The position numbers were made by a program, and so were the translations under genes. From Muraenolepis orangiensis (lineage: Eukaryota; Chordata; Actinopteri; Gadiformes; Muraenolepididae): a stretch of 64,000 nucleotides of DNA. This document shows positions 22,857 through 34,494 of this stretch, one piece after another; within the stretch, counting starts at the first letter, position 1, and every line of letters begins with the position of its first letter. The notes beneath the pieces were generated by a model that saw nothing but the letters and a program-made list of their open reading frames with translations, had not been told where the DNA came from and made no database searches. The stretch spans positions 30,769,505 to 30,833,504 of the forward strand of contig CM051005.1 of the NCBI GenBank assembly GCA_027704905.1, given 5' to 3'.

Positions 22857-24091
22857 AGGCCTATATCACACTTCCTGCTTCCGGAGCCGTGAGCAGTGTA
22901 CTCTTTCTTCCGGTAGTTACCCCAGATACGTGACAAACTGTGGCCGCCTCCTCTCCTCTCTGTTATTGTAGTGTACCGGCTGCTCAACGTCTGAACAGAG
23001 ACAGTCCTACCTCAGTTTACACCATTTACCCAAAGACAAACGCCTCCGCAAGTCTTGTGTAAGGCTGATAAGGAGGAGGAAGGTCCCTCGTTTCATGTTC
23101 TCAGGGGTAGCGCGTATGTCTGCAGTTTGTACTTTGACAAGGAGAGCATATACGTCTCGAAAACTGGGCGGAGTAGGCTAATAATGTCGGGTATGTGTGT
23201 GATTAAAAGCACTGGTCCTGACCCCCACACACACTCCATCTCTCATCCGAATAGAGCCACATATTGTCACTGGTCCCAAGTAGGGCTGGGCGATACGGAC
23301 CAAAACCCGGTATTTTTTGGCTGCATCGCGATATACGATATATACGATATATAGATAGATAGATATATATCGATATATATATCGATATATACATATCTCT
23401 ATCTATCTATAGGTATTTTATACAAATTCGGTTTTAACTCAATGCCACAAGTATGTCACAAGCACTTTTATTTTAAGACAACTCATATTCACAAGAATAA
23501 CAGGCATTCCCTTTTAGAAAATATACAGCTGCACACTACATATTAACACAAATGAAAAGGTACATTGAAATAATCAAAATCCATCAAATAAATCGCCTAT
23601 ATTATATACATAGGCATACCTCTGCTTTTACACAAAATCACCTTCGTTATTCAAGATTCAAGATTCAAGATGACTTTATTTATCCGGAGGGAAATTAAGG
23701 TGCAACAGTTGAGACAGGGGGAATAAATGCACACAAAGTATACTAATACCTAAAAACGAAATAACAACAAAATAAACTAGTATAAACAAAATCTAACTAA
23801 ATGAAATCTAAATGTATGTGTTATATGGCGATATATCCAGATAGAGCCACAAGACACAATGTCGCGGAATTGTATGATTCGGATTTAGACTTCTTCACTG
23901 TAGTGTTCATTCACTAGTTGAACCACATCGTCTGGACCGACTTTTGGAAGGTTGTGCAGCGATGTTGTCCAGCGATAACTGTCCGCCATGGTGAATGCCA
24001 AGGTGAATGCATTAACCGGAACTTGGGATACACTGCTTCAGCGATTTTTAACGGGTACTTCCGGCGTTCTAATCTAACGTGATATAGGCCT
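22857..24091. mobile_element. ISL2EU-like inverted-repeat element, copy 2
   Basis: It has the same termini as the 15608 element (AGGCCTATATCAC and GTGATATAGGCCT), and most of the interior aligns with that copy. The left flank is AT and the right flank AA, so the AT duplication has probably mutated once. The THAP-like remnant is kept (EEEGPSFHVLRGSAYVCSLY), here with Tyr in place of the zinc-binding His. Differences from copy 1 are a TATA/GATA expansion at about 23335-23412 and a LINE tail inserted at 23651-23819. Confidence 0.75.
23651..23819 (-). mobile_element. Rex1-like LINE 3' tail, 169 bp
   Basis: GTTAT flanks both sides (23646-23650 and 23820-23824), and the uninterrupted site is seen in the sister element near 16360. 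The minus strand reads CTTAATTTCCCTCCGGATAA and ends in TTGAATC repeats. This is the same tail as at 31061 and 33930. Confidence 0.88.
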
Positions 24092-24870
24092 AACAGGCCA
24101 CACAAGATCTTGCATATTCCAGGTTGTGGTTGAAGGTGTCGTAGGTTGGCCCCGAAGGACAGCACTGCAGGGTCAGGAAGGGGTCCTACAAACACAAGTA
24201 ACATGAACCATTCATCAGTCAATTAAATCAGTAAAGCACCATCTGCAGGTTTTAATATTATGCACATGTTCTAAAAAAAACAACAACTACACAATAAGTG
24301 ATGAAATTAATAAAAATGATAAACATACCTGCATAGGCTCGATACAGCGTAGATTTGACACTGCTGCGTCCAGGAGCCTTAGGCTTCCGGACCACAAGTT
24401 CATCCGTGGGTTCCGGACGTATCCCCTGGAATGACACAAAAAGAAAATAGATGCTGTTGCAAGTGTCAGAGAATATCGGGATAATTCAACACGCAAGTCA
24501 TATTGTACATCCTCTTCAGGGAACTGCTGCTTTGAGAAATAGAGGGAAACTCCATGCAAATGTATACACTTTAAGTGATGTGTTGGTCTTGCGAGTCTTA
24601 AATGCTAGAATCTTAAACATCTTTGAGTAGTCTATACAGTATGTATAGCTATATCTGAGGGATCCAGACAAAACATACCTGTGTCCTTGGTCGGTGCCAT
24701 GACTGAATCTCACTGGTGCAGGCCAGTGGTGTTTGCACACTTTTCACCCCCATGGTGCTGTAGTGAGCCGTCTGGAATAGGAGTGCGACCACGTGATTAC
24801 ACAACACCTTTCCAGCAGCACACAAACAGGAGCATCCATTTAACTGCACGGGTGTAACTGCACGCAGCAC
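24092..24870 (-). pseudogene. SWIM-zinc-finger / YqaJ-associated gene fragment
   Basis: Three exon-like pieces lie on the minus strand. The first (about 24649-24870) has CSCLCAAGKVLCNHVVALLF followed by QTAHYS and WHRPRTQ, a SWIM zinc finger (CxC...CxH) as found ahead of the YqaJ exonuclease domain in many fish proteins. The second (about 24330-24430) reads GIRPEPTDELVVRKPKAPG and VKSTLYRAYA. The third (about 24100-24187) reads PLPDPAVLSFGANLR. Introns with plausible splice sites separate them. The YqaJ nuclease domain itself is absent, and the gene ends at the inverted-repeat element. YqaJ-type proteins are reported as cargo of ISL2EU transposons; I recall this and did not check it. Confidence 0.55.
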
Positions 24871-24959
24871 AATCTAGAAATGGAGAACATGTACAAAAAA
24901 TGAGAGAATCTGCAACAGCAGACATGGAACAAAAAACAGAAACTGCAATAGCAGTTATG

Positions 24960-25340
24960 GAGCAGGGTAGAGATATATATATATATATATATACATACAC
25001 ATATATATACACACACATATATATCTGACACACTGGTCATTTTCATTAAACCTTACGAGCTAGCAAGCTAGCGGTGACACAACAGAATCTAAGCACTCTG
25101 TGTGTGTATACATATATATATATACACACCGAATAATGGATACCGTTCTCCGTCTGTAGTTGAACTTATCTGACACCAACCTTGCGAGCTAGCGGTGACA
25201 ACAGAATCTAAGCACTCTGTATATATATAGAGACAGAGAACGGTATCCATTATTCGGTGTATATATATATATATATACACCGAATAATGGATACCGTTCT
25301 GTCTGTAGTTGAATTTATCTGACACACTGGTCATTTTCAT
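24960..25340. repeat. AT-rich repeats with a duplicated segment and perfect palindrome
   Basis: GAGCTAGCGGTGACA, ACAGAATCTAAGCACTCTGT and CACCGAATAATGGATACC each recur two or three times, some inverted. At 25237-25300 two 24-bp arms (AGAACGGTATCCATTATTCG... and its exact complement) flank 16 bp of AT repeat. Confidence 0.85.
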
Positions 25341-25370
25341 TCAACCTTACGAACAAAAAAAAACTTCAAA

Positions 25371-25635
25371 CTGTTGTTCTCTGGTCTTGCAGCACCAGTT
25401 CTCTAGGACTGTTGTTCTAACTGTTGTTCTGTGGTCTTGCAGCACCAGTTCTCTAGGACTGTTGTTCCGACTGTTGTTCTCTGGTCTTGCAGCACCAGTT
25501 CTCTAGGACTGTTGTTCTAACTGTTGTTCTCTGGTCTTGCAGCACCAGTTCTCTAGGGCTGTTGTTCTAACTGTTGTTCTCTGGTCTTGCAGCACCAGTT
25601 CTCTAGGGCTGTTGTTCTAACTGTTGTTCTCTTAC
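25371..25635. repeat. 50-bp minisatellite, ~5 copies
   Basis: The unit begins CTGTTGTTCTCTGGTCTTGC and contains AGCACCAGTTCTCTAGG. Copies begin at 25371, 25421, 25471, 25521 and 25571. The same unit occurs at 30925-31060 and 31943-32110. Confidence 0.93.
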
Positions 25636-26079
25636 CCTTGTGTCTTTCTACTGCATAGACAGCATATGAATCAAATGACATATGAATACCCCTCATTAAA
25701 CGTAATGATGAATGATGAATTAAATAATTGATGTCCATGTCCATGAACTCACATTGACATCTCATCCTTCTGTTGATGACCTCACACTGACATCTATTCT
25801 TTCTGTTCTTTCGATGGGCCCAGGCCACTGTATCAGGACCATCTCGTCCACCTGTGGATGACCTCACACTAATATGAAACCCTCTGTTGATGACATCACA
25901 CTAACAGCTGGTCCCCCCGTAATGCGGCGGTCAGGAACATGCAAAGACGCCACACACAGAAGCTCAATTTGAATTGAATCCCCTATAGCTACTAACAGAA
26001 GCCACGCACTAATAGAACAACTCAACGCTGCACTGAAGCACTCAGCTCAAACAATACATTTTTTCCCTGTTTGTGCCTC

Positions 26080-26099
26080 AGTGCAGTGTGTGTGTTTGT

Positions 26100-26166
<67 letters not shown>

Positions 26167-26185
26167 TGTGTGTGTGAGTGTCTGT
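26080..26185. repeat. (GT)n microsatellite
   Basis: A long GT run with a few TTTG interruptions. Confidence 0.95.
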
Positions 26186-26319
26186 GTGTCTGTGTTTGCC
26201 ACCTGTGTTAATGAGTGTGTGTGTGTGTGTGTCTTCTAACCCATTAGTCCATTTCCCTCTCTCTACATTGCTTCATCCTTTCTAATCACTGTTTGTCATT
26301 TTAGATCTTCTAGCTGCAG

Positions 26320-26370
26320 GCTTTTTTAACTGTTCCAACACGGGCTACAGTGGAGCCACCTGCCACAGCC
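26320..26370 (+). CDS. cntnap: CNTNAP-like exon, second half of EGF domain 1
   Basis: The translation FFNCSNTGYSGATCHS matches the C-terminal half of EGF 1 in CNTNAP proteins (F.CNCSGTGYSGATCHN). The acceptor is CTGCAG at 26314-26319 and the donor is GTAAGA at 26371. The frame could also extend upstream to an alternative acceptor (TTTTAG at 26299-26304), giving DLLAAG before FFNC. The first half of the EGF domain (the CEHGG part) was not found, and the phase does not match the exon at 9078, so a small exon is missing. An AG microsatellite begins about 40 bp after the donor. Confidence 0.7.
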
Positions 26371-26406
26371 GTAAGAGTGAGAGACACTCATTGACACATG
26401 GAGAAT

Positions 26407-26745
<339 letters not shown>

Positions 26746-26889
26746 TTGAAAAAAGTAGAAGGCTAAGTCATTTAATCCCGGGAGCTATATCGTATTTTTT
26801 TCACGCAATCATTCAAATATTCCGGTCAAAGAAGCCAGTAGAGGGGTTTTACACCTGCTACTTTCTGGCAGCGCAGAAATTCTGAATGC

Positions 26890-27980
26890 TCATAATCAGA
26901 GCGCGGCTCTGATGCCTGAGACAGGCGTCAAGAAGATACTGTCTCCAACGTCAAGGAACCGCACGACGAGGAACCGGCGATCACAGTCTGTGCTTGTACG
27001 GCGATGGCGACTCTACATCCGGAGGGTCGGGATCGCCGTGCAAGTGCCAGCAAGATCAGCTCTGCTCGTCCTCTCTCAGAGCGCTAGGTGTCATGACGAG
27101 AGCGCTGCCTCCTACCCAATTGTTTGTACGGCACGCTGAAATGGGGACATCGCATTCAGTTCAAGCATCGTCCCCGCCCTTTATAGGCATGGTGGAGACC
27201 ATGCTCCAGGACCCCGTTGCGAGCGGGCATGATCTATAAGCGACTATAAGCTTCAGCGACGCAAAGTGCCAGTCCCCGGGCCCCCGACTTGCTGTCCTCT
27301 TCCCTCTGTCGGTTGGCTGTAGGGTAAAGGCTGGGCAATTGGTGCAGCCATGGATCGGTCGGAAACACCGACCTATGAGCGGCGTCCTGATAAAATAGCT
27401 CCTCGCATCCCTGCCTTCAGTTGGTCTATCTGGGACTGTCACTGGACTTAGCGAATATGACAGCCAGGAAGAGTGACGGCGCTGTCTATCATGCACCTGC
27501 TGGGGCTGATGGCGGCTGCCCACACGGTGGTTCCTCTTGGTCTGCTCTTCATGCGCAGACTCCAGCGTTGGATTGCTCGCCAGAGTTGGATCCTCGGCGT
27601 CACAAACTTAAGGTTCTCACAAGCCCCGTTCGGTGTCCCCCGACCTGTTGTATTGGTGGAGCCCCCCGACACTTCTCGAGGGCAGCTTGGCAGGGTGACG
27701 TCATACGTAGTGGTCTTCACGGAAGCTCCATTGACGGGTTGGGGAGGGACATGTCTCTTCTACTCGGTCGGAAACGAGTGGCCGAGAACCCCTGTGGCAC
27801 AAATAAATGTTTTGACGCATTTCTCGCACCTGGTGCGCGGCCGACCCATTGTACGACAACTGCGAAGCCGACCGCATGGAATGGTATGTTACATGTGTCT
27901 CCGTTCGGAACCATCACATGACCACCCAGTGTCACGGTCAAGACCATGTTTAGCATGGTACCGCCGTACAGAACCATAAA
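26890..27980 (+). pseudogene. DIRS-like retrotransposon pol remnant
   Basis: The plus strand shows VYLGLSLDLANMTARKSD, then in another frame MHLLGLMAAAHTVVPLGLLF, MRRLQRWI, VVFTEAPLTGWGGTC and QINVL. These match the RT/RNase H stretch of DIRS-type elements (YLGL.LD...MTA, LLGLMAAA..VVPLGLLHMR, TDASLTGWG, HINVLEL). The RNase H aspartate position has Glu (FTEAP for FTDAS), and several frameshifts separate the pieces. The tyrosine recombinase and terminal repeats were not found. The region before 27400 is GC-rich and probably belongs to the same element. Confidence 0.6.
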
Positions 27981-27990
27981 CCACCATATG

Positions 27991-28290
27991 AGCGGCAGTA
28001 GCTCAGCAGCTGCAGTATCTCAGTCTGTTGGGACTTTACTTGGGAACCAGAGGGTCGCCGGTTCAAGTCCCCATAGGACGGAGTGAGAACTGGTACTTGG
28101 AAAAAGGTGCCATTTTGCCTCATGGTCACTGCCGAGGTGCCCTTGAGCAAGGCACCAGACCCCTACACTGCTCCCTGGTGCACTGTATTTACAACTGCAC
28201 CCCACTGCTCCTAATACTAGGATGGGTTAAATGCAGAGAAACACATTTCACTGTGTGTGTACATGCATGTCACTAATAAAGAGGATTCAA
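27991..28290 (+). mobile_element. tRNA-derived SINE
   Basis: The head carries a degenerate A box (GTAGCTCAGCAGC) and a B box (GGTTCAAGTCC). The body has GCCCTTGAGCAAGGCACC and CTCCTAATACTAGGATGGG, and the tail AATGCAGAGAAACACATTTC. A related copy lies inverted at 33165-33362. Confidence 0.75.
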
Positions 28291-29070
28291 ATTCTTTAGA
28301 TTTAGATCACATGACCACCCATGTTTACTTGCACCGTCCAGACATAGTTCAAATGGCAGAGCAGCAGACTTTGCATCAAATATGCCCAAATCCTGCTGTT
28401 TTTGGGGTTGCTCAGGCACATTAAAGGACGTTCCACAGCAACTTAACATCCAGCCAGGAAACAGACTGGCCGCAGACCTACACTCTGGCGCCAATAACAG
28501 TTATTTTATTTTATTACTTTTTTGTTTGTTACGCTTTTTATGTTTTTTTGCATTTTTTGAATACACTCATTTGAACAATGCATCGTAGCTCTCAACGCAT
28601 TCATCATACACCACAATGATAAAGTGAATCAATCTGATGGGTCTACAAAGATGAAGGTTCTTTATATCAAGGCATGAACTTGATATAAAAGACATTCCAG
28701 GACAGGACGTCAGGGGGCAGCTGTGGGGACCTACAATTCAGGACAGAATAAGAGCAATACCAGCCTAGCTTAATGTTTGTTAGATTATTGTTTAATAGAC
28801 TCCACATGACAGAATAATACAAATTACCTAAATGCTGACCTCCGGTCTCTTCCCTGCTTAGTTTAGTTAATTTAAGAGAAGGGACAGTGCACATTAATAA
28901 GGACACACAGTATACAAATGCCAGAATCAGTCAAGAGGCTATTTTGTAACAGCTGTCCCTGGCCAAGAGGTGTTAGAGAGGCCTTATCATATATACCAAC
29001 ACGAAAACATTAAAGGACATGCAGTTTAAAGGAAGACAACACAGTTAATAAAAACAGTAAGCAGTACTGA
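28291..29070. other. Intron, nothing recognised
   Basis: A short frame at 28382 (MPKSCCFWGC) has a zinc-finger look but no continuation. Otherwise featureless. Confidence 0.35.
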
Positions 29071-29290
29071 CAAGTATACATATAGAACGACATGGCAATC
29101 CAATATACATTTAGACAAAACACACGCAGACAAGCATACATATAGAACAACACAGCAATCCAATATACATATCGACAAAACACTTGCAAACAAGTATACA
29201 TATTTAACAACATGGCAATCCAATATACATATAGACAAATCACACACAGACAAGCATACACATAGAACAACATTGCAAACAAGCAGGACA
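29071..29290. repeat. 60-bp minisatellite, ~3.6 copies
   Basis: The unit CAAGYATACATATAGAACRA, then GGCAATCCAATATACAT and AGACAAA, starts at 29071, 29131, 29191 and 29251, exactly 60 bp apart. Confidence 0.92.
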
Positions 29291-30924
29291 TGTAGAAAGC
29301 AGCAGCAAGTTATAACTCTATACGATGCCTTGAAGCCGGGAGTAAAGGTATGAAATGTATTTATGAAATGACATGTCATTTTTAAGATATATTGGTACTT
29401 TATGTGTACTTTTTTCTTGACCATACATTATCAATAATGCAGTACATGTTTATTGTCCTTATAGAGGGGCACCCTTTATGATTGAACACTGCGTCTTGAA
29501 CCATGCTGTTATCTGGATCTGTTGCATGCTGGATTATGTTTAATCATTTGTGTTTAGATTTCTAAAACCGAGTGAACCATACCATAATCAATAGAGATTT
29601 GTGACTTGCGTTATTTTGTTCCCCTTCTCAATTGCCCAATTAAATAATCATAGCCTAGTATCTGGCACTGCAGTGTTCATCATTAAATATTAAATCAGAG
29701 GAAAATACCACAGTATACCATCAATACATAGCAGACATGATATGTCTATCAAATTCACCAACTGAAATCCAACGCGCAGCTGCAGATCGGAGGGGCTGGA
29801 GTAAGATCATTTTGGCCGAATGTGGAGATCAACCGCCGTAGCTTTCCCAGACGAACAAGAGAGAGACAACAGTTGATGCTTTTATATTCTCAATTTTATT
29901 TGATTAGAATAGATTGTCAATGTATTTGCATTATGTACACTCTCCGTTACATGTTAGGTTGCATTGGTGGTGGCAGGTCTTAGGCTGAATATGCTAATAT
30001 TACTCAGAATACGACGCATGTGAAAGTAAAATGATAAAAAAAAACAAGCATCTGTAGTTAATAGTTAATATTCAACTTTTGAGTTCAGAGAAAAAAAAAA
30101 TTAATAATAATTCACCAGCCCTTTCTTTTTGATATTTAATGTCTGCTGCACACCAGACATACAAAGAAAGAGGGTATTCTTTGACACCATTTGCCAACCA
30201 CAAGACTGACCAATAGCAATTATATGTACCAATAATCCATTGATGTGAATGTGAGCATGCATGGCCAGGTGTGCTCCTTCCAGAACACGCTTCACACAGA
30301 AAGGAGAACCTGCAACCTTTTTTTCTTCTAAAAGATGGAATGTGGTGAAGTCAGCTGCCAGGATGCTCTATGGCACTTTATCTCCTGAAACGATGCTATC
30401 CAAAAATAACCTGGGCAGCTAAAGGTAAAAGAGCCTCTCTGGCTACTCTACCCCCCCCCCTCGCTCTCCTCCACCAAAACCCTCCGACCGCAAAGCCATT
30501 ATTATTCATCACTGAGCCTCTTTGTCATGGAAAGAAAGAAATGTGAATAGTTGAGGAATGGGGCTTTAAAAGCACCATGAAGTGAACATGGATCTCACAG
30601 TGATCATATTGTTCCCCTGCTGTATTCCACACTCTGAAAGTTTTCATCCAAAGGATTTCATCCAAATATAATATACACATACCTTATCTCAAGGTGAAGT
30701 ATTGTGTGGAAGTATGTTGTGTAGTGGAAAGGCCAGCTTAAAGGAATATGTTGCTCTTTTTAAATTAGGTTAATAACTTACAATGTGGGTAGCATATGCA
30801 AATGAACAATGATCCCCCTCCATTTCACCAGAAATCAGTTTTGCAATTCTTTTTCGCCAGCAAAACTCCACAGAATGGCATGTTTTGCATCACTTCACGT
30901 CATCCATTGGACTTTTGCTGCCCC
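29291..30924. other. Intron, nothing recognised
   Basis: No exon, RNA gene or bounded transposon was seen in about 1.6 kb. The expected fibrinogen-domain exons were looked for here and not found. Confidence 0.4.
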
Positions 30925-31060
30925 AAGGGCTGTTGTTCCAAGTGTTGTCCTCTGGTCATGTAGCACCAGTTCTCTTGGGCTGTAGTTCGCTGGTCATGTA
31001 GCACAAATTCTCTAGGGCTGTAGATCCAACTGTTGTGCTCTGGTCATGGAGCACCAGTTC

Positions 31061-31937
31061 AAGATTCAAGATTCAAGAGACTTTATTTATCCCGAGGGAA
31101 ATGAAGGTGCAACAGTTGAAACAGGGGGAATACATGCACACAAAATATACTAATACCTAAAAGCTAAATAACAACAAACTAAACTAAACTAAACTAGTAT
31201 AAACAAAATATAACTAAATGAAAGCTAAATGAAATTAAATGTATAGACAGATGAATTGCACAATTTACAGTATTATTACAGTAATACGTAGGTATATACA
31301 ATATACAACAATACGTATAGTGCAAATTGGCAGTAATAAAATACTAATAAATAATTTCAGAGTACTGAAAAAGTGACATGTGAAAAGTGAAAAGTGAAAT
31401 TGAATTTACAGTGCAAAATTACAGTGAAAGGATTTACAGTGCGTTGACCAAAAAATAACAACACAGAGCGTTGACCTCAGGTCACTGAGTCTCCACTGTC
31501 CCTCTCACGACCCGAGGTAGATGAATTATAGAGTCTGATGGCCACAGGAAGAAAGGACTTCCTGTGGCGTTCTGTGGTACACCTGGGTGGAATGAGTCTG
31601 TTGCTGAAGGTGCTTCTGTATCAGGTCAGCACCTGATGGAGAGGGTGAGAGTTGTTGTCAAGGATACTACGCAGCTTGCGCAGCATCCTCCTCTCAGACA
31701 CCACCAACAAGGAGTCCAGCGGGACCCCCAGGACAGCGCCAGCCTTCTTGACGATCCTGCTGATCTTGTTGGCGTCTGCTGACCTCAACCTGCTTCCCCA
31801 GCACACGACACCGGAGAATATGGCACTGGCTACCACCGACTGGTTGAACATCTTCAGCATCGTGTTACAAACGTTGAAGGACCGGAGCCTCCGCAGGAAG
31901 TAGAGACTGCTCTGGCCCTTCTTGTACACAGCCTCAG
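31061..31937 (-). mobile_element. Rex1-like LINE, 5'-truncated, AGTTC target duplication
   Basis: AGTTC flanks both sides (31056-31060 and 31938-31942) inside the minisatellite unit. The minus strand ends in TTGAATCTTGAATCTTG repeats at 31061. The 3' UTR contains AACTGTTGCACCTTCATTTC, and the coding part lies at 31621-31937. Confidence 0.88.
31621..31937 (-). pseudogene. Rex1-like LINE, reverse transcriptase C-terminus
   Basis: The minus-strand frame reads EAVYKKGQSSLYFLRRLRSF, then VVASAIFSGVVCWGS, ISRIVKKAGAVLGVPLDSL, ERRMLRKLRSILDNNSHPLH. This is the C-terminal end of a Rex1/CR1-type ORF2 protein. The catalytic core is lost by 5' truncation at 31937. Codons upstream of that belong to the minisatellite. 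Confidence 0.82.
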
Positions 31938-33164
31938 AGTTCTCCAGGGCTGTTGTTCCAACTATTGTTCTCTGGTCATGTAGCACCAGTTCTCTAGGGC
32001 TGTGGTTCTCTGGTCATGTAGCACCAGTTCTCTAGGGCTGTTGTTCCAACTGTTGTTTTCTGGTCATGTAGCACCATTTCTGCAGGGCTGTTGTTCCAAC
32101 TGTGGTTCTATATTTCTTTAATATTTTAATCAAATCCTGTGATTCATTGTTTGTTTGACATCTGCTGGTGAAGTGACATGTGGAATATACTGTATGTGGA
32201 AATAGTGTTTATACTTCTGTTAAGGTTGGATGGATATTTAAATAGTTGGTAACCCTTTTACAGTCCCATAATAACCAGGTATTTACTTGGTAAATACATG
32301 GTAACTACAGTATATTATGGGTTAATACCACGGGTAACAAGCAGGTAAATACAGAGAAACTAGTAAGTATTTACCTGGTAAATACATGGTAACTTACATA
32401 GAAACGACCAAGTATTTACTGGGTAAATGCTTGGGACTGGAGAGACTTGAGACTGGAGAGACTGTGCTAACCAAGAGGTTTGCATAGTCTTGGGTGATAA
32501 GGGAGAAGGAACCCCTTGCGTTTGAAAGGATTCAGTGACCATGAGGTTAAAGTGTACACTGTCGTCTTTAGTTTTAGGGTACTTACATCCATATCAGATG
32601 ACGTTACAATTACAGCATATTTTGATCATTTTATGTTACCAAAAGTATTTTGAAAGATTACATTATTCGCAATAGTAATACTAAGTCCTTGGTCGCATAT
32701 CCTTTGCTGTAGTAATGTTCCAAAGTCTGTGACCTGTAGGCATCAACAGGGGCTAGATCTTCCCCGGTGATGTTCTAAAGGCTTTTGGTTCAGTATGTGA
32801 ACAGTATAGTACAGTATATTCTGACATGGATTCAGATTGGGTGGTACATTTGTGAATTACCTTAATCTGTCTAAAGAAACATGTCACTTGCAAATACATC
32901 CAATGCTCAATGTTAGTTGACACATGTTTTGCCATAAAAAATGCCAGGAAATAAATAAATTAAACACTTATCACTGTAAAATGATAACCTGGTGCCTTAA
33001 CATTGTCTAGGTATGCAATCTTGGATAGAGAAGGTACAGGATTACAGATATCACATGGATATAACGTGATATGTTACAGGAGCTGTAGAAAGACAAACCA
33101 CAGGGGCAGCAGCATCACAAGGTTCATCAGAGAGGGATTCATTTTCTCCAGATCCCATATTTCA

Positions 33165-33362
33165 TTAATAATAATTCAAATTTGTCAGTGTACAGCACAG
33201 CGAAAGGAATTTCTCTGCATTTAACGCATCCTAGTATTAGGAGCAGCTATTTATACAGCGGGGAAGCAGTTAGGGTTAGTAGTTCGTTTTTTTGCTAGGA
33301 GGAGCCGGGGATCAAACCAGGAACCTTCCGGTTGCTCTACCTCCTGAGCTATACTGTCGCCA
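33165..33362 (-). mobile_element. tRNA-derived SINE, inverted
   Basis: On the minus strand the head reads GTATAGCTCAGGAGGTAGAG with GGTTTGATCCCCGG-type B box, and the tail GGATGCGTTAAATGCAGAG. It is related to the SINEs at 27991 and 57634. Confidence 0.72.
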
Positions 33363-33929
33363 TTACCATCATGGATGCTAATTATGCACAGGTTGGATGC
33401 TCTCCCTGTCTTTGTGTCTCGCTTTCTCTCTCTTACGCTCTGCAAATGTGTTTTAGTTATGTTGAAAGAATGTCCTGTAATATTGTTTAATATTACTGAA
33501 ACATTGAATCCACTTTTGCTGGTTTGTTGTCAGTTAATTTAAATGCATATTTTAACATTGTTGTATTGTTGCAATTGGGCTGGATTTATTGCTAATACAG
33601 TAGTTGTTATAGTCAGTATAGCAGTTTATAGTCGTCACGTGTAGGATTTTCTCACTCTCAGTTTGTCACAGGGTTTGAGGAAGAGACATGTGGACATGAT
33701 GGAGAATGTGGGAGCAGCACATCACTGACCAGGGTGACTAATCTTTTGCTGGAAATCTGCATTGAAACCATCAGGAGTAGCAATAGATGAGAGATAATTT
33801 AATATAATAAAATAATTATATACAATTATAATAATTTATTTTGTATAGTACAGTACATCTGAATTACTTTGGTACTAGAAATACAGTGGCAACAGGTTTT
33901 CATAGATTAAAATTATTTTGATTTAGATT

Positions 33930-34130
33930 CTGTCAATACATTTAGATTTCATTTAGATTTCATTTAGTTATATTTTGTTTATACTAGTTTAGTTTAGTTT
34001 AGTTTGTTGTTATTTAGTTTTAGGTATTAGTATATTTTGTGTGCATTTATTCCCCCTGTTTCAACTGTTGCACCTTAATTTCCCTCGGGATAAATAAAGT
34101 TCATATCTTGAATATTTAATTTTGAATCTT
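33930..34130 (+). mobile_element. Rex1-like LINE 3' tail
   Basis: AACTGTTGCACCTTAATTTC then CCTCGGGATAAATAAAGTT, ending in TTGAATCTTGAA. It is the plus-strand counterpart of the tails at 23651 and 31061 and has no coding part. Confidence 0.82.
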
Positions 34131-34494
34131 GAAAAAGGGATAGTCCATCCAATTTTTTTTTTAATAATCTACGATAGGTTAGACTCTCCTATGTCAAATT
34201 CATAGCATCCAAACTATGACACTTAAAAGTGTTGCTTTGGAAATTAGCCCCATGAAGGTGGATCAACAAGACCTGAAGTGAGTCTAACATGATCAAATGA
34301 TGCATGATGTTGCTGGTCTGACATTTTGCTTATCTTCAGTACGGACGTGAACGACGTGCACACATCTTGGGAAGATGCTCGTGGTCCTTTGGAACGGTAG
34401 AGGTGAAGAGATCCCGTAGACGTCCTGTCTTGAAGATTGTGAAAACTCGATCCAGGAGGCGATTACTCCCAATTATCCAAAAATGTTTTAGACC

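Larger units (their letters stand above)
30925..32110. repeat. 50-bp minisatellite (second locus), split by a LINE
   Basis: Copies of the CTGTTGTTCCAACTGTTG ... CTGGTCATGTAGCACCAGTT unit occupy 30925-31060 and 31943-32110. The intervening 877 bp is a LINE insertion with a 5-bp target duplication. Confidence 0.85.

Noticed and set aside
25371..25635. CRISPR-like array of 50-bp units
   Set aside because: There are no unique spacers between conserved repeats; the whole unit is repeated. It is a minisatellite in a vertebrate-like genome.
28382..28588. MPKSCCFWGCSGTLKDVPQQ as a THAP-type zinc finger start
   Set aside because: Only the first two cysteines fit. The downstream histidine and the AVPTIF-like end are missing, and the frame turns into Phe/Leu-rich sequence.
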